Translations under genes and position numbers: made by a program
Shown: in pieces, positions 38,901-48,095 of the stretch
How the letters are laid out: the number at the start of each line of letters is the position of its first letter
How positions within the stretch are numbered: the stretch's first letter is position 1
The notes under the pieces: generated by a model
What the model was told of the DNA's origin: nothing
Databases searched by the model: none
The model's input: the letters and a program-made list of their open reading frames with translations, nothing else
Source: Leishmania donovani
Lineage: Eukaryota > Euglenozoa > Kinetoplastea > Trypanosomatida > Trypanosomatidae
Assembly (NCBI RefSeq): GCF_000227135.1
Contig: NC_018254.1
Coordinates: forward strand, 934,276 to 984,901
Length of the DNA: 50,626 bases
Direction of reading: 5' to 3'

Positions 38901-41900
38901 TTTCAAGCCGATTTCGCGAACTCGCACAGGACACGTCGGAGGACCGCGTGTGGCTTGTGCTGGACGGTCCGGTGGACGCGGTGTGGATCGAGAACATGAA
39001 CACAGTGCTGGACGACAACAAGAAGCTGTGCCTGCAAAACGGCGACATCATTCCAATGCCGAAGCGGATGAACTTGATCTTCGAGGTACAGGACCTGGCG
39101 CACGCGTCCCCCGCCACGGTGTCGCGGTGCGGTATGGTGTATGTCGAGCCGCAGTCGCTGGGCTGGGCCTGCCTGCTGGAGTCGTTCTTCAACACGCTGC
39201 CGCCGTTTATGACAGAGACGCCGCAGCTGGCTGACACGCTGCGCTCCCTGATCGACGCCATCATGGCCGACATGCTCGAGGTGACGCGCAAGCGCGCCCG
39301 CTCGATTGTGCCGCAGAGCGCGAACACGCTGGTGGCGGGCTGCGTGAGGCTGCTCTCATGTTTCATTCACGGCTTCGACGAGGAGGCGGCGATAGCGCAG
39401 GCCGGCGGTGATGAGCGGGTGCACATGCGCAACATGGTCATGCGGGTGGAGGGGTGGTTTCTCTTCTCGCTGGTGTGGTCCGTCGGTGGGTGCCTGGAGC
39501 ACAAGGATCGTGAGATATTCAGCGCCGCCCTGCACAAACTCCTCGCGGCCCTGCCAGAGCGCGACGGGTGTCGGCACACCTTCACGCTGGCGTTGCCAGA
39601 GGCGACGACGTCGTTTTACGAGGTCCGCTTCGAGGACGGCGCGGAGGTGCGCTTGATGAGCTGGGCCGATATGATGCCCGAGTTGACGATACAGGCGGAG
39701 AGCGAGTACCAGGACATTATCGTGCCAACGACGGAGACGGTCAAGTACTCCTTCCTCATGGGGCTCATGCTGCGCCACATGCACCCGGCGCTGCTCGTCG
39801 GCGACACCGGCACCGGCAAGACCATCATGATGAAGGCGCTGCTGCGCGGCCTGCCGAAAGACGGCTACTCTGTCAACTTAATCCAATTTTCCGCGCAGAC
39901 CTCCGCCGGCCACCTGCAGCGCCTCATCGACAGCAACTGCGAGAAGCGCCGAAAGGGGTTCTACGGGCCGCCAATCAACAAGAAGATGATCATCTTCATC
40001 GATGACGCCAACCTGCCTCAGCTTGAGGAGTACGGTGCGCAGCCGCCCATCGAGCTGCTCCGGCAGTACCTCGACCACGGCGGCTGGTACCAGCACAGTA
40101 AGGACGGTGTCGAGTTCCGTCACTTGGTGGATGCGCTGCTCCTGTGCGCTATGGGGCCGGCGGGCGGCGGTCGAAACGACATCACGCAGCGCTTTAGCCG
40201 TCACTTCAACGTCTTCAGCGTACCATCCTTCAACGAGTCGACGCTGAAGACGTTGTTTGGGCGCCTATCGGAGTGGATCTTCTCCCGCAACTTCCCGAGC
40301 GCGCTGCGCGGCATGAGTGCGCCGCTGGTGGCCGCTACGGTGGAGCTGTACACGATCCTAGTCGACAACCTCAAACCCTCGCCGGAGCGTTCGCACTACA
40401 CCTTCAACCTGCGCGACGTGAGCAAGGTGTTCCAGGGCATGGACATGACCTACGCCCCAGGCATCAAGGATGAGATGTGCCTGGCGCAGCTGTGGATGCA
40501 CGAGGTGTCGCGCGCCTTCGCGGATCGCTTCATCGACGACGCCGACACGCACTGGTTCCATGAACAGGCAAGCCGGACGTGCCTAAAGCACCTCAAGTTG
40601 AATGTCCGCCCGACCATGGAGGACGGCAGCCCCCTCCTCTTCTCCTCTCTTGCCAACGATGACGGACGCTACGAGCAGCTCACCGACATCGCCCACGCTC
40701 GCTCGACACTGGAGCGAAAGCAGGAGCTCTACAAGGCCGCCACCCGCAGCGGTGAGCTGAACCTTGTCATCTTCAACTACGTGCTTGAGCATGTCGCCCG
40801 CATCAGCCGTGTCCTGCATCAGCCCGGCGGCCACCTGTTGCTGGTCGGCGTCGGGGGCAGCGGCCGTCGCAGCTGCGCCCGCCTCGGCGCCTTCATCCAG
40901 GAGTGCGACTACCGCACGACGACGCCGACAAAGGACTACGACCACAGCGACTTCCTTGACGACATCCGCCAACTCCTCCTGCAGACGGGGCAGAAAGGGT
41001 ACTCGACGGCGTTCGTGCTGGCCGACTCGCAGATCATCTCCGAGGCGTTCCTGGAGGACATCTGCAGCCTGCTGAACACCGGCGAAATCCCTGGTCTGTG
41101 GGACACAAAGCAGGACCGCGAGGTCTACGATAACGCCGTCGCCTCGCTGCGCGACGTTGGCCGCGCGCTCGGGCGACCCGACACGACGGAGGCGCTGCAG
41201 GAGCTTTTCGCCGAGCGGTGCCGGAAGCACCTACACGTGGTGCTGTGCTTCTCGCCGCTTGGCTCGATGCTGCGCGAGCGGCTGCGCAAGTTTCCTTCCC
41301 TCGTGAACTGCACGACGATCGACTGGTTCCGGGACTGGCCAGAGGACGGCCTCCGCTCTGTCGCCGCGCGCTTTCTCGACGATGTCGACCTCACGGAGGA
41401 GGAGCGGACGTCTATTCGGCAGATCTTCGTGCAGTACCAGCAACAGGTGCGCGAACTCAGCGTGAAGTACCGCGCCGAGGCGCGGCAGCAGACCTATGTC
41501 ACCCCCACGTCCTATCTCGACCTCCTCTCCACATTCGGCCGGATGCTGGCGCGTAAGCGGCACGATCTGACTTCGCAGCGAGACCGCTACGTGAATGGGC
41601 TGCGTCAGCTGAAGAAGACGGAGGACCAGGTTGAGGTGATGCAGCAGGAGCTGGCGCTGCTAAAGCCAGAGCTGGCCACAAAGCAGGCGGAGACGAGTGA
41701 GCTCATTCGCCGGGTGGAGGAGGAGAGCAAGGCTGCGGAGGAGCAGAAGGCTATCGTGGCGGTGGACGAGGCGGCGGCGAACGCGCAGGCGGCGGCGGCG
41801 AAGAAGATCAAGGATGCCTCGCAGGAGAAGGTCGACGAGGCGCAGCCGCTGGTGGAGCAGGCACAGCGGGCCGTGCTGGACCTCGATCCGAAGGCACTGC

Positions 41901-44900
41901 AGGAGGTGAAGGCACTCAAGACGCCGCCGAAGGGTGTGAAGTATGTGATTGAGGTGCTGTGTACGCTGCTCGGCGGTGTCTACAAGCCGAAGCCGATCCG
42001 CGACGCGCTTACCGGCAAGACGAGCGTGCCCTACTGGGAGCACGCGAAGGTGACCCTGCTGACGGCCGACTTCAAGAACACGCTGCTCAACGCGTACTCG
42101 GACATCGTCGACAACGCGCCAGACGCGCAAATCGAGGAGGTAAAGAAGAAGATGACGGACGAGATGTTCAAGATGGAGAACATCCGCAAGACCAGCGTGG
42201 CGCTCGTCGGCGTCGCGACGTACATCAAGGCTGTGGTAGAGTACTACAAGCAGAACAAGGTGATCAAGCCACTGCTAGCGCAGGCGGCGGCGGCGCAGGC
42301 CGAGTACGACGAGGCGATGATCGGGCTGCATGCCAAGAAGGAGGAGCTGCGCATCATCACGGAGAAGCTGCAGGCACTGACGGATCACCTCGACGGGGTG
42401 AACCGGTCCAAGCAGGAGCTCGAGAACCGCATCCGCGACACGGACACGAAGCTGACGCGTGCGAAGAAACTGATCGAGGGCCTCGGCGGCGAGAAGGCGC
42501 GCTTCGCACACGAGTCTAAGCGCTACGAAGAGGAGCTCTTGTACGTTGTTGGCAACGTCGTCGTCAGCGCTGGCATCGTCGCGTACATGGGGCCGTTCCT
42601 GCACAACTACCGCATGCAGATCATCGCTAAGTGGCGCGACATGTGCGAGGCGCAGCAGCTGCGCGTGTCGGCCGACTACACCTTCGAGAAGTTCTGCGGC
42701 AACTCGATTCACATTCAGGAGTGGAAGCTGCAGCAGCTGCCCTCCGACCCCTTTTCCGTCGACAACGCCGTTATCCTGAGCAACTCGAATCGGTGGCCGC
42801 TGATGGTGGACCCACAGCAGCAGGCAAACCGCTGGATCCGCAGCCGCGAGCGCGACAACGGCCTCGTCGTCGTGCGCCTCTTTGAGAAGGACTACCTGCG
42901 CACGATCCGGCAGGCCATAATGGCCGGCAGCCCGGTGCTGCTGGAGAACGTTGAGGAGACGCTCGATCCGATGCTGGAGAACTTGCTGCTGAAGCGGATC
43001 ACCAAGGAAGGGTCGATGTGGGTCATGCACCTCGGTGAGGCGGTGGAGTGGAATCAGAAGTTCCGCTTCTACATAACGACGAAGCTGCCGCGGCCGCACT
43101 ACCTACCGGAGGTGAGTGCGAAGGTGACTCTCATCAACTTCCGCATCACCGAGCAGGGCTTGCAGGACCAGCTGCTGCAGCGCGTCATGTTGTCTGAGCG
43201 GCGCGAAGTGGAGGAGAAGAAGCAGGCGCTAACGCTGGAGGCCGCGGCCAACCAGGCCGGCCTCAAGGCGACGGAGGACCGCATCCTCGCCATATTGTCC
43301 ACCGAGGGCAACATCCTTGAGAGCGAAGCGGCCATCGAGGAGCTCGACAGATCGAAGGAGCAGAGCGACCGCATCGAGAAGCGGCAGGAGGAGATCGACG
43401 CGATGGAGCGCATCAGCGACCGCACGCGCAACCTCTTCGTGCCGGTGGCGCACCTCGGCGCCATCCTCTTCTTCTGCGTCACTGAGCTGGCAAACATCGA
43501 CCCCATGTACCAGCACTCGCTCCAGTCGTACATGGTCATATTTCAGGAGGCGCTGGCGAGCAGCGCCAGGTCGAGCGAGGTGGAGGAGCGCACGGATGCG
43601 ATCAACACCACCTTCAAGCGAAGTCTGTACCAGCGTATCTGCCGCGCCCTCTTCGCGCGCGACCAGCTCCTCTTCTCCTTCATTATGTCACTGAAGATGT
43701 TCGCCGTGGACGCGGTGCTGCTGCGCTGGCTGCTGACCGGCGGTACCGAGGAGGACGAACGCGCCACTGCCGTGGCGAATCCTTTCACATGGATGCCAGA
43801 GCTGAGTTGGCGGCTGCTACAGCGGGCGAGCACGCAGCTGGCCGGCTTTGAGAACCTCATCGAGGATGTGCGGCAGCACGAGATGTTCTTCGTGGACTAC
43901 TACGAATCGTCGAGCCCGCTGGAGCTAAAGCTGCCCGGGGAGCTGCAGAGCATGCCGAGCATCGCGAAGATGGTGCTGGTGCGGTGCCTGCGCATGGACA
44001 AGGTAGTTCCCGCCATCCGCGCGTACGTTTGCGAGACGCTGGGCGAGTTCTTTGTGGAGCCGCCGCTCTACGCGCTGGAGACGGTCGTGGAGGAGCTTGC
44101 TTACGACCCGTCTGTGCCGATCATTCTCGTGCTTTCGCCTGGCGCCGATCCCAACGCCGAGCTCGACCGCGTCGCCGAGCTGCGAGGCATGTTTCCGAAC
44201 AGGCTCTTCAAGCTGTCCCTTGGCCAGGGCCAGAACGTGCCGGCCTGCGCCCTCATCGAAGCGGGTACGAAGAGCGGCCACTGGGTGCTCCTGCAGAACT
44301 GCCACCTCTACGCCGACTTCATGCCACAGCTGTCGCGCATGATCGAGGACTACAGCGACGTTGCGGCAAAGGAGCGGCTGCACCGCGACTACCGGCTGTG
44401 GCTGACATCTCTGCCGAGTGAGGTGTTCCCGATCGTGATTCTGCAGAACGGCGTCAAGCTCGTGCAGGAGCCACCGAAGGGGCTCAAGAGCAACCTCATG
44501 CAGTCGTACCTCTCCGACCCCGTGGCGGACGCCGAGTTCTTTGGGGCCGCCCGCACGCCGGAGGCGTGGCACAAACTGCTCTTCGGGCTGTGCTTCTTCC
44601 ACGCTGTGGTGCAGGAGCGTCGGCAATACGGCCCTCTCGGCTGGAGCCGCCCGTACGAGTTCAACGACACGGATCGCCGCATCAGCGTGCGCCAGTTGCA
44701 GATGCTTCTGGATGAGAATGAGCTCGTGCCGTATGAGGCGCTTCTGTACCTCATCGGCGAGTGCAACTACGGCGGACGTGTGACAGATGACTGGGACCGG
44801 CGTTGCCTGCTGGCCACGCTCGAGGTGTACCTCACTCCGTCCATCCTGGAGGACAACTACGTCTTCTTCGACGACGCGCAGGAGTATTTTGCGCCGCCGT

Positions 44901-45958
44901 TTGGTGAGTACAGCACCTACCTCGCCTACATCCAGTCCCTGCCGGCGCAGCAGCCCCCCACTGTCTTCGGTTTGCATGAAAACGCCGATATCACAAAGGA
45001 CGAACGGGACGCCCGCTTCCTGCTCGACGCCACCCTCAGCACGCAGCCGCGCGACGCGGCACCGGCGGCCGACAGCGGCAGCGGTGGTGGCAACAAGGCA
45101 GATCCGAAGACGATTGTGAAGACGCTGGCCGCAGATGTGCTGCACCGCCTGCCGCCGCTCTTCGACATCGAGGCCATCCAGGCCCGCTACCCGATCGACT
45201 ACGCCCAGTCCATGAACACGGTGTTGCTGCAGGAGGCGATACGCTACAACCGTCTCCTCGCCGTCGTGCGCGCCTCGCTGGCGGACGTGCAAGACGCCAT
45301 CAGCGGCAAGGTGGTGATGAGCAGCGAGCTGGAGCAGGTGTTTATGAGCATGTACGACGGCAAAGTGCCGGAGGTGTGGAAGCGCCGTTCCTACCCGTCG
45401 CTGAAGCCGTTCGGTGCGTACGTCAGTGACCTCATCGCGCGCCTTCAGTTCCTGCGCACATGGTACGAGGCGGGGCCGCCGCCGTTGTACTGGCTGAGTG
45501 GCTTCTTCTTCACACAGTCTTTCCTCACGGGTGTGACGCAGAACTACGCCCGCAAGCACAAGATCGAGATCGACAAGCTTATCTGGGAATTCACGGTAAT
45601 GCCGGCGCCGGCAGAGACCTTCACCGAGACCCCGGAGGATGGCTGCTACGTGCACGGACTCTTTCTCGAAGGGGCTGACTGGTCGTACGACGACGGTGTC
45701 CTCGCGGAGAGCAAGCCGAAAGAATTGTATGTCCCCTTTCCAGTGCTGAGGCTGTCGCCCGCGCTGCCGGAGAAGGTGGCGCAGTGCCCCATCTACCACT
45801 GCCCCTGCTACAAGACGACCGACCGCCGCGGCGTGCTCTCGACGACGGGGCACTCGACCAACTTTATCCTTACCGTAAACCTCCCCCGCGACGCGCATGA
45901 GTCGGAGAACCACTGGGTACTGCGCGGCACGGCGCTCTTCACGCAACTCGAGTACTAG
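32942..45958 (+). CDS. Axonemal dynein heavy chain, inner-arm type (DNAH1/3/7/12 group)
   Basis: This 4338-residue motor drives flagellar beating. The N-terminal tail includes a CRVREYDEARQLFYVQW segment (about 268-285) that looks like a small beta-barrel near the start of some inner-arm chains. The linker precedes the AAA ring. P-loops: AAA1 GPAGTGKT at 1646-1653 (with downstream GCFDEFNRI), AAA2 GYSYGGKT at 1927-1934, AAA3 GDTGTGKT at 2287-2294 and AAA4 GVGGSGRRS at 2636-2644, where Arg replaces Lys as is usual for this site. The stalk has coiled coil 1 at about 2870-3000, a microtubule-binding region at about 3007-3105 and coiled coil 2 at about 3105-3190. The C-terminal cap includes GLFLEGADW, LAESKPKELY and the dynein signature LSTTGHSTNF, closest in my recollection to DNAH1/DNAH7-type inner arms. 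No internal break is seen over 13 kb. Confidence 0.95.
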   Translation: MSVSPNPPHGNGRTAVLSPLPSTTAAAAAADYVSAVSVQSDAHRGFVTSQRLRDIEAPLMEHLAQKRYGHSSAGAEATMVKLQRVAGHTAVPAPLSGVQQRRADPAAPLRKVRVPRAIRQLLDMHTSLALSSAVSPLATQQHEILPHPPAATIVSATPDCAVHERVGLLYHPLAAARTAYAEAEVRPSCVGAGAATAADATTVVPFAMAATAAENKTYFALADFDAVDEDPRTPAEWLAMGDNDEGGTPATSRFFKTTGPGGGTVVWRKCRVREYDEARQLFYVQWADGTGRWTRRLNIRFDAEDVERWEARVRRADDYRSDTEAAMREALYIDSIPNACVTAMEEAQMERVLRNVATRFPVAQLHVIQQRTEEAEATYYRAMKLAVHTYTMRGAAEQERLQIANLPRAGVAAQPSLRDLRGTLGTPSPNFLVARAYLAENCFQVHALIQDTLHSLHTVWFRYTSQLLCVSHYEAPALPLRLPFFVSTQEEHGIAVGERLKGEWTSTVQSTVQNNLDAYFNFYDDNMARYEASRMCRFMRLVNCMMRSQLRELAMTSLESYTAYLEKYAVVCTNAADFDDAAAAAMVEVLPEDVAERAYWAGRIAQLEARQAAEKERRAAEQKAAPKKRHSDTAAAGAPKDEAEEAPPEHLLWCLGTPPLTEPLTQRVVQLIQRVNGLRPLFYTKLVVASPLPSKTPTQRSSRDSGADEGDAAECAIALDPPVDEIERCVLRVFARCLEHSNEVAAMGDQLFPLLEMAPAYLRPLGADEAEVVAVQERVLAVLRGNRAAPLQLVQMYREFEYLATANVEEAVQATLEHVEALEEVDLLLERLSRDRRRLAERTPNTVTFELYAVDCCELKAALTARAVQLQEALLEAVATRLAEECAGVLSAYEAINAELTVEPTTPEELQTMRAALAAVAAREAAIQVIFQHVTEGNELLLRYGYLVPHDEFVHYWEAYECPKRLAQLVEDRNFRAKEYRAVFIQQLRENSEQQAYAIMQLAASVEDFTHLCDDARAEEYYERARAIEESIQSSKASVALYGRHEELFGMTVTTYPQLTEIQQLFEPYFALWEVVYHFNAETERWMSTKIATLNPRDVDQKVSDWTKRVAALSRKIKEPEAIEVARQLRANIEQFKPLVPLLYALRSHLQAGHWRAIYQQCGIPREQQGFGPGGVDNNDQRTLSDFVQLGMMDHLTSIESVASVAQKTYELESELMNMVTEWKRLVFEMEPYQDTFKLKANDAMQLTLDEHILKTQSMLGKPTVRQTPALQARVSQWSDQLNNTQSTMDEWFRCQSTWSYLEPIFVSADISRSLPAEKKMFVEIDETWHAVMARTRATPQIITRCQDDSLYKTLSSANTNLEEILRKLQQFLETKRMAFPRFYFISNEELLQILSDSRDPYLVQPYLCKCFEGIKTLTFADHHDMVGMESAEGERVLFVRTVNPSDHHNQVELWLQAVENVMKATIRDQLQQAIGDYTQRKRTDFIRAWPGQVVIAVCCFFWTMEATQAMAADGTVGLTTYYEKCARQLDDLILLVRDSGLGNVARCTLEALVVIEVHAKDILRMLGEKGVESPSSFDWLAQLRYYWEGEEDNQQLTVQQINASLRYGYEYLGNTGRLVITPLTDRCYRTLIGALHLNYGGAPEGPAGTGKTETTKDLAKALGKYCVVYNCSDQISAKDMAKLFKGLTQAGAWGCFDEFNRIEIQVLSVIAQQIATIQEAIIQKRPEFIFEGAQIRLDSGCAVFVTMNPGYAGRAELPDNLKALFRPVAMMVPNYAMIGEIQLYSYGFLHGKVLSEKIVATYRLCSEQLSSQDHYDYGMRAVKAVLTAAGRLKRAYPMEDEMVLMLRSIQDVNLPKFLSQDVELFRGIVSDLFPGVQLPVPDYDDMHNALVTVATQDNLQLTTYFEEKICQTYEMICVRHGMMLVGYSYGGKTKGLRSLAAALEVMEQTNKSEHRARMVIINPKSVTMAQLYGKVELSGEWTDGILSSRFRELAQDTSEDRVWLVLDGPVDAVWIENMNTVLDDNKKLCLQNGDIIPMPKRMNLIFEVQDLAHASPATVSRCGMVYVEPQSLGWACLLESFFNTLPPFMTETPQLADTLRSLIDAIMADMLEVTRKRARSIVPQSANTLVAGCVRLLSCFIHGFDEEAAIAQAGGDERVHMRNMVMRVEGWFLFSLVWSVGGCLEHKDREIFSAALHKLLAALPERDGCRHTFTLALPEATTSFYEVRFEDGAEVRLMSWADMMPELTIQAESEYQDIIVPTTETVKYSFLMGLMLRHMHPALLVGDTGTGKTIMMKALLRGLPKDGYSVNLIQFSAQTSAGHLQRLIDSNCEKRRKGFYGPPINKKMIIFIDDANLPQLEEYGAQPPIELLRQYLDHGGWYQHSKDGVEFRHLVDALLLCAMGPAGGGRNDITQRFSRHFNVFSVPSFNESTLKTLFGRLSEWIFSRNFPSALRGMSAPLVAATVELYTILVDNLKPSPERSHYTFNLRDVSKVFQGMDMTYAPGIKDEMCLAQLWMHEVSRAFADRFIDDADTHWFHEQASRTCLKHLKLNVRPTMEDGSPLLFSSLANDDGRYEQLTDIAHARSTLERKQELYKAATRSGELNLVIFNYVLEHVARISRVLHQPGGHLLLVGVGGSGRRSCARLGAFIQECDYRTTTPTKDYDHSDFLDDIRQLLLQTGQKGYSTAFVLADSQIISEAFLEDICSLLNTGEIPGLWDTKQDREVYDNAVASLRDVGRALGRPDTTEALQELFAERCRKHLHVVLCFSPLGSMLRERLRKFPSLVNCTTIDWFRDWPEDGLRSVAARFLDDVDLTEEERTSIRQIFVQYQQQVRELSVKYRAEARQQTYVTPTSYLDLLSTFGRMLARKRHDLTSQRDRYVNGLRQLKKTEDQVEVMQQELALLKPELATKQAETSELIRRVEEESKAAEEQKAIVAVDEAAANAQAAAAKKIKDASQEKVDEAQPLVEQAQRAVLDLDPKALQEVKALKTPPKGVKYVIEVLCTLLGGVYKPKPIRDALTGKTSVPYWEHAKVTLLTADFKNTLLNAYSDIVDNAPDAQIEEVKKKMTDEMFKMENIRKTSVALVGVATYIKAVVEYYKQNKVIKPLLAQAAAAQAEYDEAMIGLHAKKEELRIITEKLQALTDHLDGVNRSKQELENRIRDTDTKLTRAKKLIEGLGGEKARFAHESKRYEEELLYVVGNVVVSAGIVAYMGPFLHNYRMQIIAKWRDMCEAQQLRVSADYTFEKFCGNSIHIQEWKLQQLPSDPFSVDNAVILSNSNRWPLMVDPQQQANRWIRSRERDNGLVVVRLFEKDYLRTIRQAIMAGSPVLLENVEETLDPMLENLLLKRITKEGSMWVMHLGEAVEWNQKFRFYITTKLPRPHYLPEVSAKVTLINFRITEQGLQDQLLQRVMLSERREVEEKKQALTLEAAANQAGLKATEDRILAILSTEGNILESEAAIEELDRSKEQSDRIEKRQEEIDAMERISDRTRNLFVPVAHLGAILFFCVTELANIDPMYQHSLQSYMVIFQEALASSARSSEVEERTDAINTTFKRSLYQRICRALFARDQLLFSFIMSLKMFAVDAVLLRWLLTGGTEEDERATAVANPFTWMPELSWRLLQRASTQLAGFENLIEDVRQHEMFFVDYYESSSPLELKLPGELQSMPSIAKMVLVRCLRMDKVVPAIRAYVCETLGEFFVEPPLYALETVVEELAYDPSVPIILVLSPGADPNAELDRVAELRGMFPNRLFKLSLGQGQNVPACALIEAGTKSGHWVLLQNCHLYADFMPQLSRMIEDYSDVAAKERLHRDYRLWLTSLPSEVFPIVILQNGVKLVQEPPKGLKSNLMQSYLSDPVADAEFFGAARTPEAWHKLLFGLCFFHAVVQERRQYGPLGWSRPYEFNDTDRRISVRQLQMLLDENELVPYEALLYLIGECNYGGRVTDDWDRRCLLATLEVYLTPSILEDNYVFFDDAQEYFAPPFGEYSTYLAYIQSLPAQQPPTVFGLHENADITKDERDARFLLDATLSTQPRDAAPAADSGSGGGNKADPKTIVKTLAADVLHRLPPLFDIEAIQARYPIDYAQSMNTVLLQEAIRYNRLLAVVRASLADVQDAISGKVVMSSELEQVFMSMYDGKVPEVWKRRSYPSLKPFGAYVSDLIARLQFLRTWYEAGPPPLYWLSGFFFTQSFLTGVTQNYARKHKIEIDKLIWEFTVMPAPAETFTETPEDGCYVHGLFLEGADWSYDDGVLAESKPKELYVPFPVLRLSPALPEKVAQCPIYHCPCYKTTDRRGVLSTTGHSTNFILTVNLPRDAHESENHWVLRGTALFTQLEY

Positions 45959-46819
45959 ACGACGCCGTCGTGTGTGTGTGTGTGTGTAAGCCAAGCAAGC
46001 AGACACATGCACCGTTCTTCCGATTTTTTTTTCCTTCATCTTTTTCGATGCACGGGGAAGTATGATGAGGTGCCTCCCCCTCCCCTCCCACATGCACAGA
46101 TCAGCGCATGCTGGTGAATGCGCACATGAGTCTTTAGATGTATGATGTATCCATGGGTGGATCCTGTTTTTGACTTCCCCCCTCGGCCACTCTCGCTGTG
46201 TGAGTGGAGCCGTGCGGTGAGCGATGTATCATAACTGGGAGGGAGTGCAAGCAACGGCGTCGACCGTCTCTGCAGTTGAAACGAAGCAGCAACAAGACAA
46301 CTTTGGTAACCGATGGTGCGACACCACCGCCAGAGGCGGACAAGAGACACGAGTGCGAAGAGATGCTCGCACACCCATATATGTAGGCACAGGAGGGAGT
46401 GGCAGCAGCCACCACCGCCACTGCTTTCCACCCAAAGGAGAAACGGTGTGCTGTGGTGGCGGTGGCGGTATCATCGGTGATTTGCAGGAGGGAGGAGGTA
46501 GGCGGGAGGCACACAGGTGTGCGTGTGCACGTCGGAGATGAGGTTGACCCTCTCCTGTTACCCGTCGGACTGTCACTCCTCTGCACTCCCTCGTTGCCCT
46601 CTATCCTCTTTCTCCTCCGATCTTCAGCGCGCTGGCAGTGGCACCTCCGTGCCTGTTTGTGCCTCTATGCCCATGTCTGCTGCATCACCAGTCCCGCCTC
46701 TTCTGTTTCTCCTGCCTACATGTACGCTGCTGCAGAGCGTGTGCGGTAAACAGAGGCCGTCTGCCGCACCCTCACTCCCCTTTCCTATGCATGTAATGAG
46801 ATACATAGCCCCATCTTCG

Positions 46820-47460
46820 ATGCCTCCCGTACGCGCGCTGCTCTCCGCTTGAGATGTGGCCCTTGCGCAGCCGTGGCCGCAGTACTGCTGTTGCTGTTGC
46901 TGCTGATGCTCACCGTCACCTCAACGTCAGCCGTCGTCCTCTCCGCCACGGCGGCAGCCACGACATGCGACACCCCCTCACTACACCGCATGCGACGCCC
47001 GCTGTCATCTTACGTGCTTTGTGGGCGAAGGCGGCAGCCACTACACTCCCCGTGCACGGCTACTTCCAGCTACCGCCGCCACAATACCTCCCCCTAACTG
47101 CATCAACCGCATCGCCAACAAGTGACTCTACTGCGAGGACAGCCACTGCACTAAGAGTGGCGTCTGCGCACCGTGCGAGGAGGCGCGCTCGCCGACCGCT
47201 GCATCACCTGTGAGGAGGGTTACACACTGAGGTACACCCGAGACGACAACGCCGGCACGAACATCAGCAAGCTGGGCGCGTGCGAGAGGAAAACGGCTCC
47301 CGCTGCTGGCAATGCCCGCCTCATGCGGGCATCTGTCGCTCACGCAGTGACCCTTCGCACCCTCTCCGCTGCCGCGCTGTGTGCCTTCTGCGTGACACCG
47401 TGTTTCCTTTCAGGTGGCCTGCGAGGCGCGCGACAGAGAGGCGTTGTGACTTCTCCTGCT
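46820..47460 (+). pseudogene. Frame-broken remnant of a secreted Cys-rich, surface-antigen-like protein
   Basis: Pieces of one protein type lie in order but in different frames. An ATG at 46820 opens ten codons then stops. In the next frame, from about 46851, is a signal-peptide-like stretch (VAAVLLLLLLLMLTVTSTSA) followed by TTCDT. From about 47096, shifted by one base, NCINRIANK is followed by an in-frame TGA and then LYCEDSHCTKSGVCAPCEE. From about 47180, back in the earlier frame, ADRCITCEEGYTLRYT appears. In the third frame, 47286-47380 has NGSRCWQCPPHAGICR. The CxxC...EGYTL pattern is typical of Leishmania surface-antigen-like Cys-rich repeat proteins. Two or more frameshifts and a stop make expression of an intact protein unlikely. 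Assembly error is less likely, because several independent breaks are needed. Confidence 0.5.
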
Positions 47461-47950
47461 GAAGGGAAGGCGGTGACTCGTTGGGCGGAGAGCTTCCCTG
47501 CTCACTCCCCACATTTTCTTTTTGCGTTGTCCGTGACGCACCCCTCACCGCTTCTTGTTCGACTGACCTCATCGCTTACCCCGTCTCCGTGTTGTGTCTT
47601 CGGTCGATCACTGCCGTTCTCTGTGTGTGTGTGCCCGTCTCTGCCTCTGCATGCTTGCGCCGCATCCTTCTTTTTCGCTGCCCTCTTGCTCATGTGCACG
47701 TACCCCTTTCTCGCCCTCCTCCCCATGTCTGCCACTGGGTGTGAGACGTGATGGACAAGGGAAGAGGTAGACAGCGCACGGCTGTAGAGCTTATCAAACC
47801 GATAAGCAGCGATTCCACAAGGGGCGGTGCGCAAGCGGTCAGCGCACCCCCTCCTCTGGCGACGCTCAATACGTTGGCGCCATCGCCCGTGGCAGACCAG
47901 AAAAGTATGGATGGGGGGGCCCATCAGCTGCGTAAATCGCCGTCCTCTTA

Positions 47951-47958
47951 CCCCCCCC

Positions 47959-47996
<38 letters not shown>
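47951..47996. repeat. C16-T30 homopolymer tract at gap edge
   Basis: Sixteen C then thirty T lead into the N gap; the far side restarts with C9 (48096-48104). Any open frame through it is artificial (poly-Pro/poly-Phe, or poly-Lys/Gly on the other strand). Confidence 0.9.
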
Positions 47997-48095
47997 NNNN
48001 NNNNNNNNNNNNNNNNNNNNNNNNNNNNNNNNNNNNNNNNNNNNNNNNNNNNNNNNNNNNNNNNNNNNNNNNNNNNNNNNNNNNNNNNNNNNNNN
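47997..48095. other. Assembly gap (99 N)
   Basis: An N run inside a homopolymer region. It has the same length as the gap at 18239-18337. Confidence 0.95.

Noticed and set aside
7592..45958. A functional operon linking HSP40, RPAP3, tubulin-tyrosine ligase and dynein
   Set aside because: Trypanosomatid transcription units normally mix unrelated genes, so neighbourhood alone does not support a shared pathway.
43925..46093. 722-codon open frame on the minus strand inside the dynein gene
   Set aside because: It is antisense to a clearly coding, conserved dynein C-terminal region. Codon bias of GC-rich coding DNA keeps the reverse frame open. It shows no domain and is His/Arg/Val-rich.
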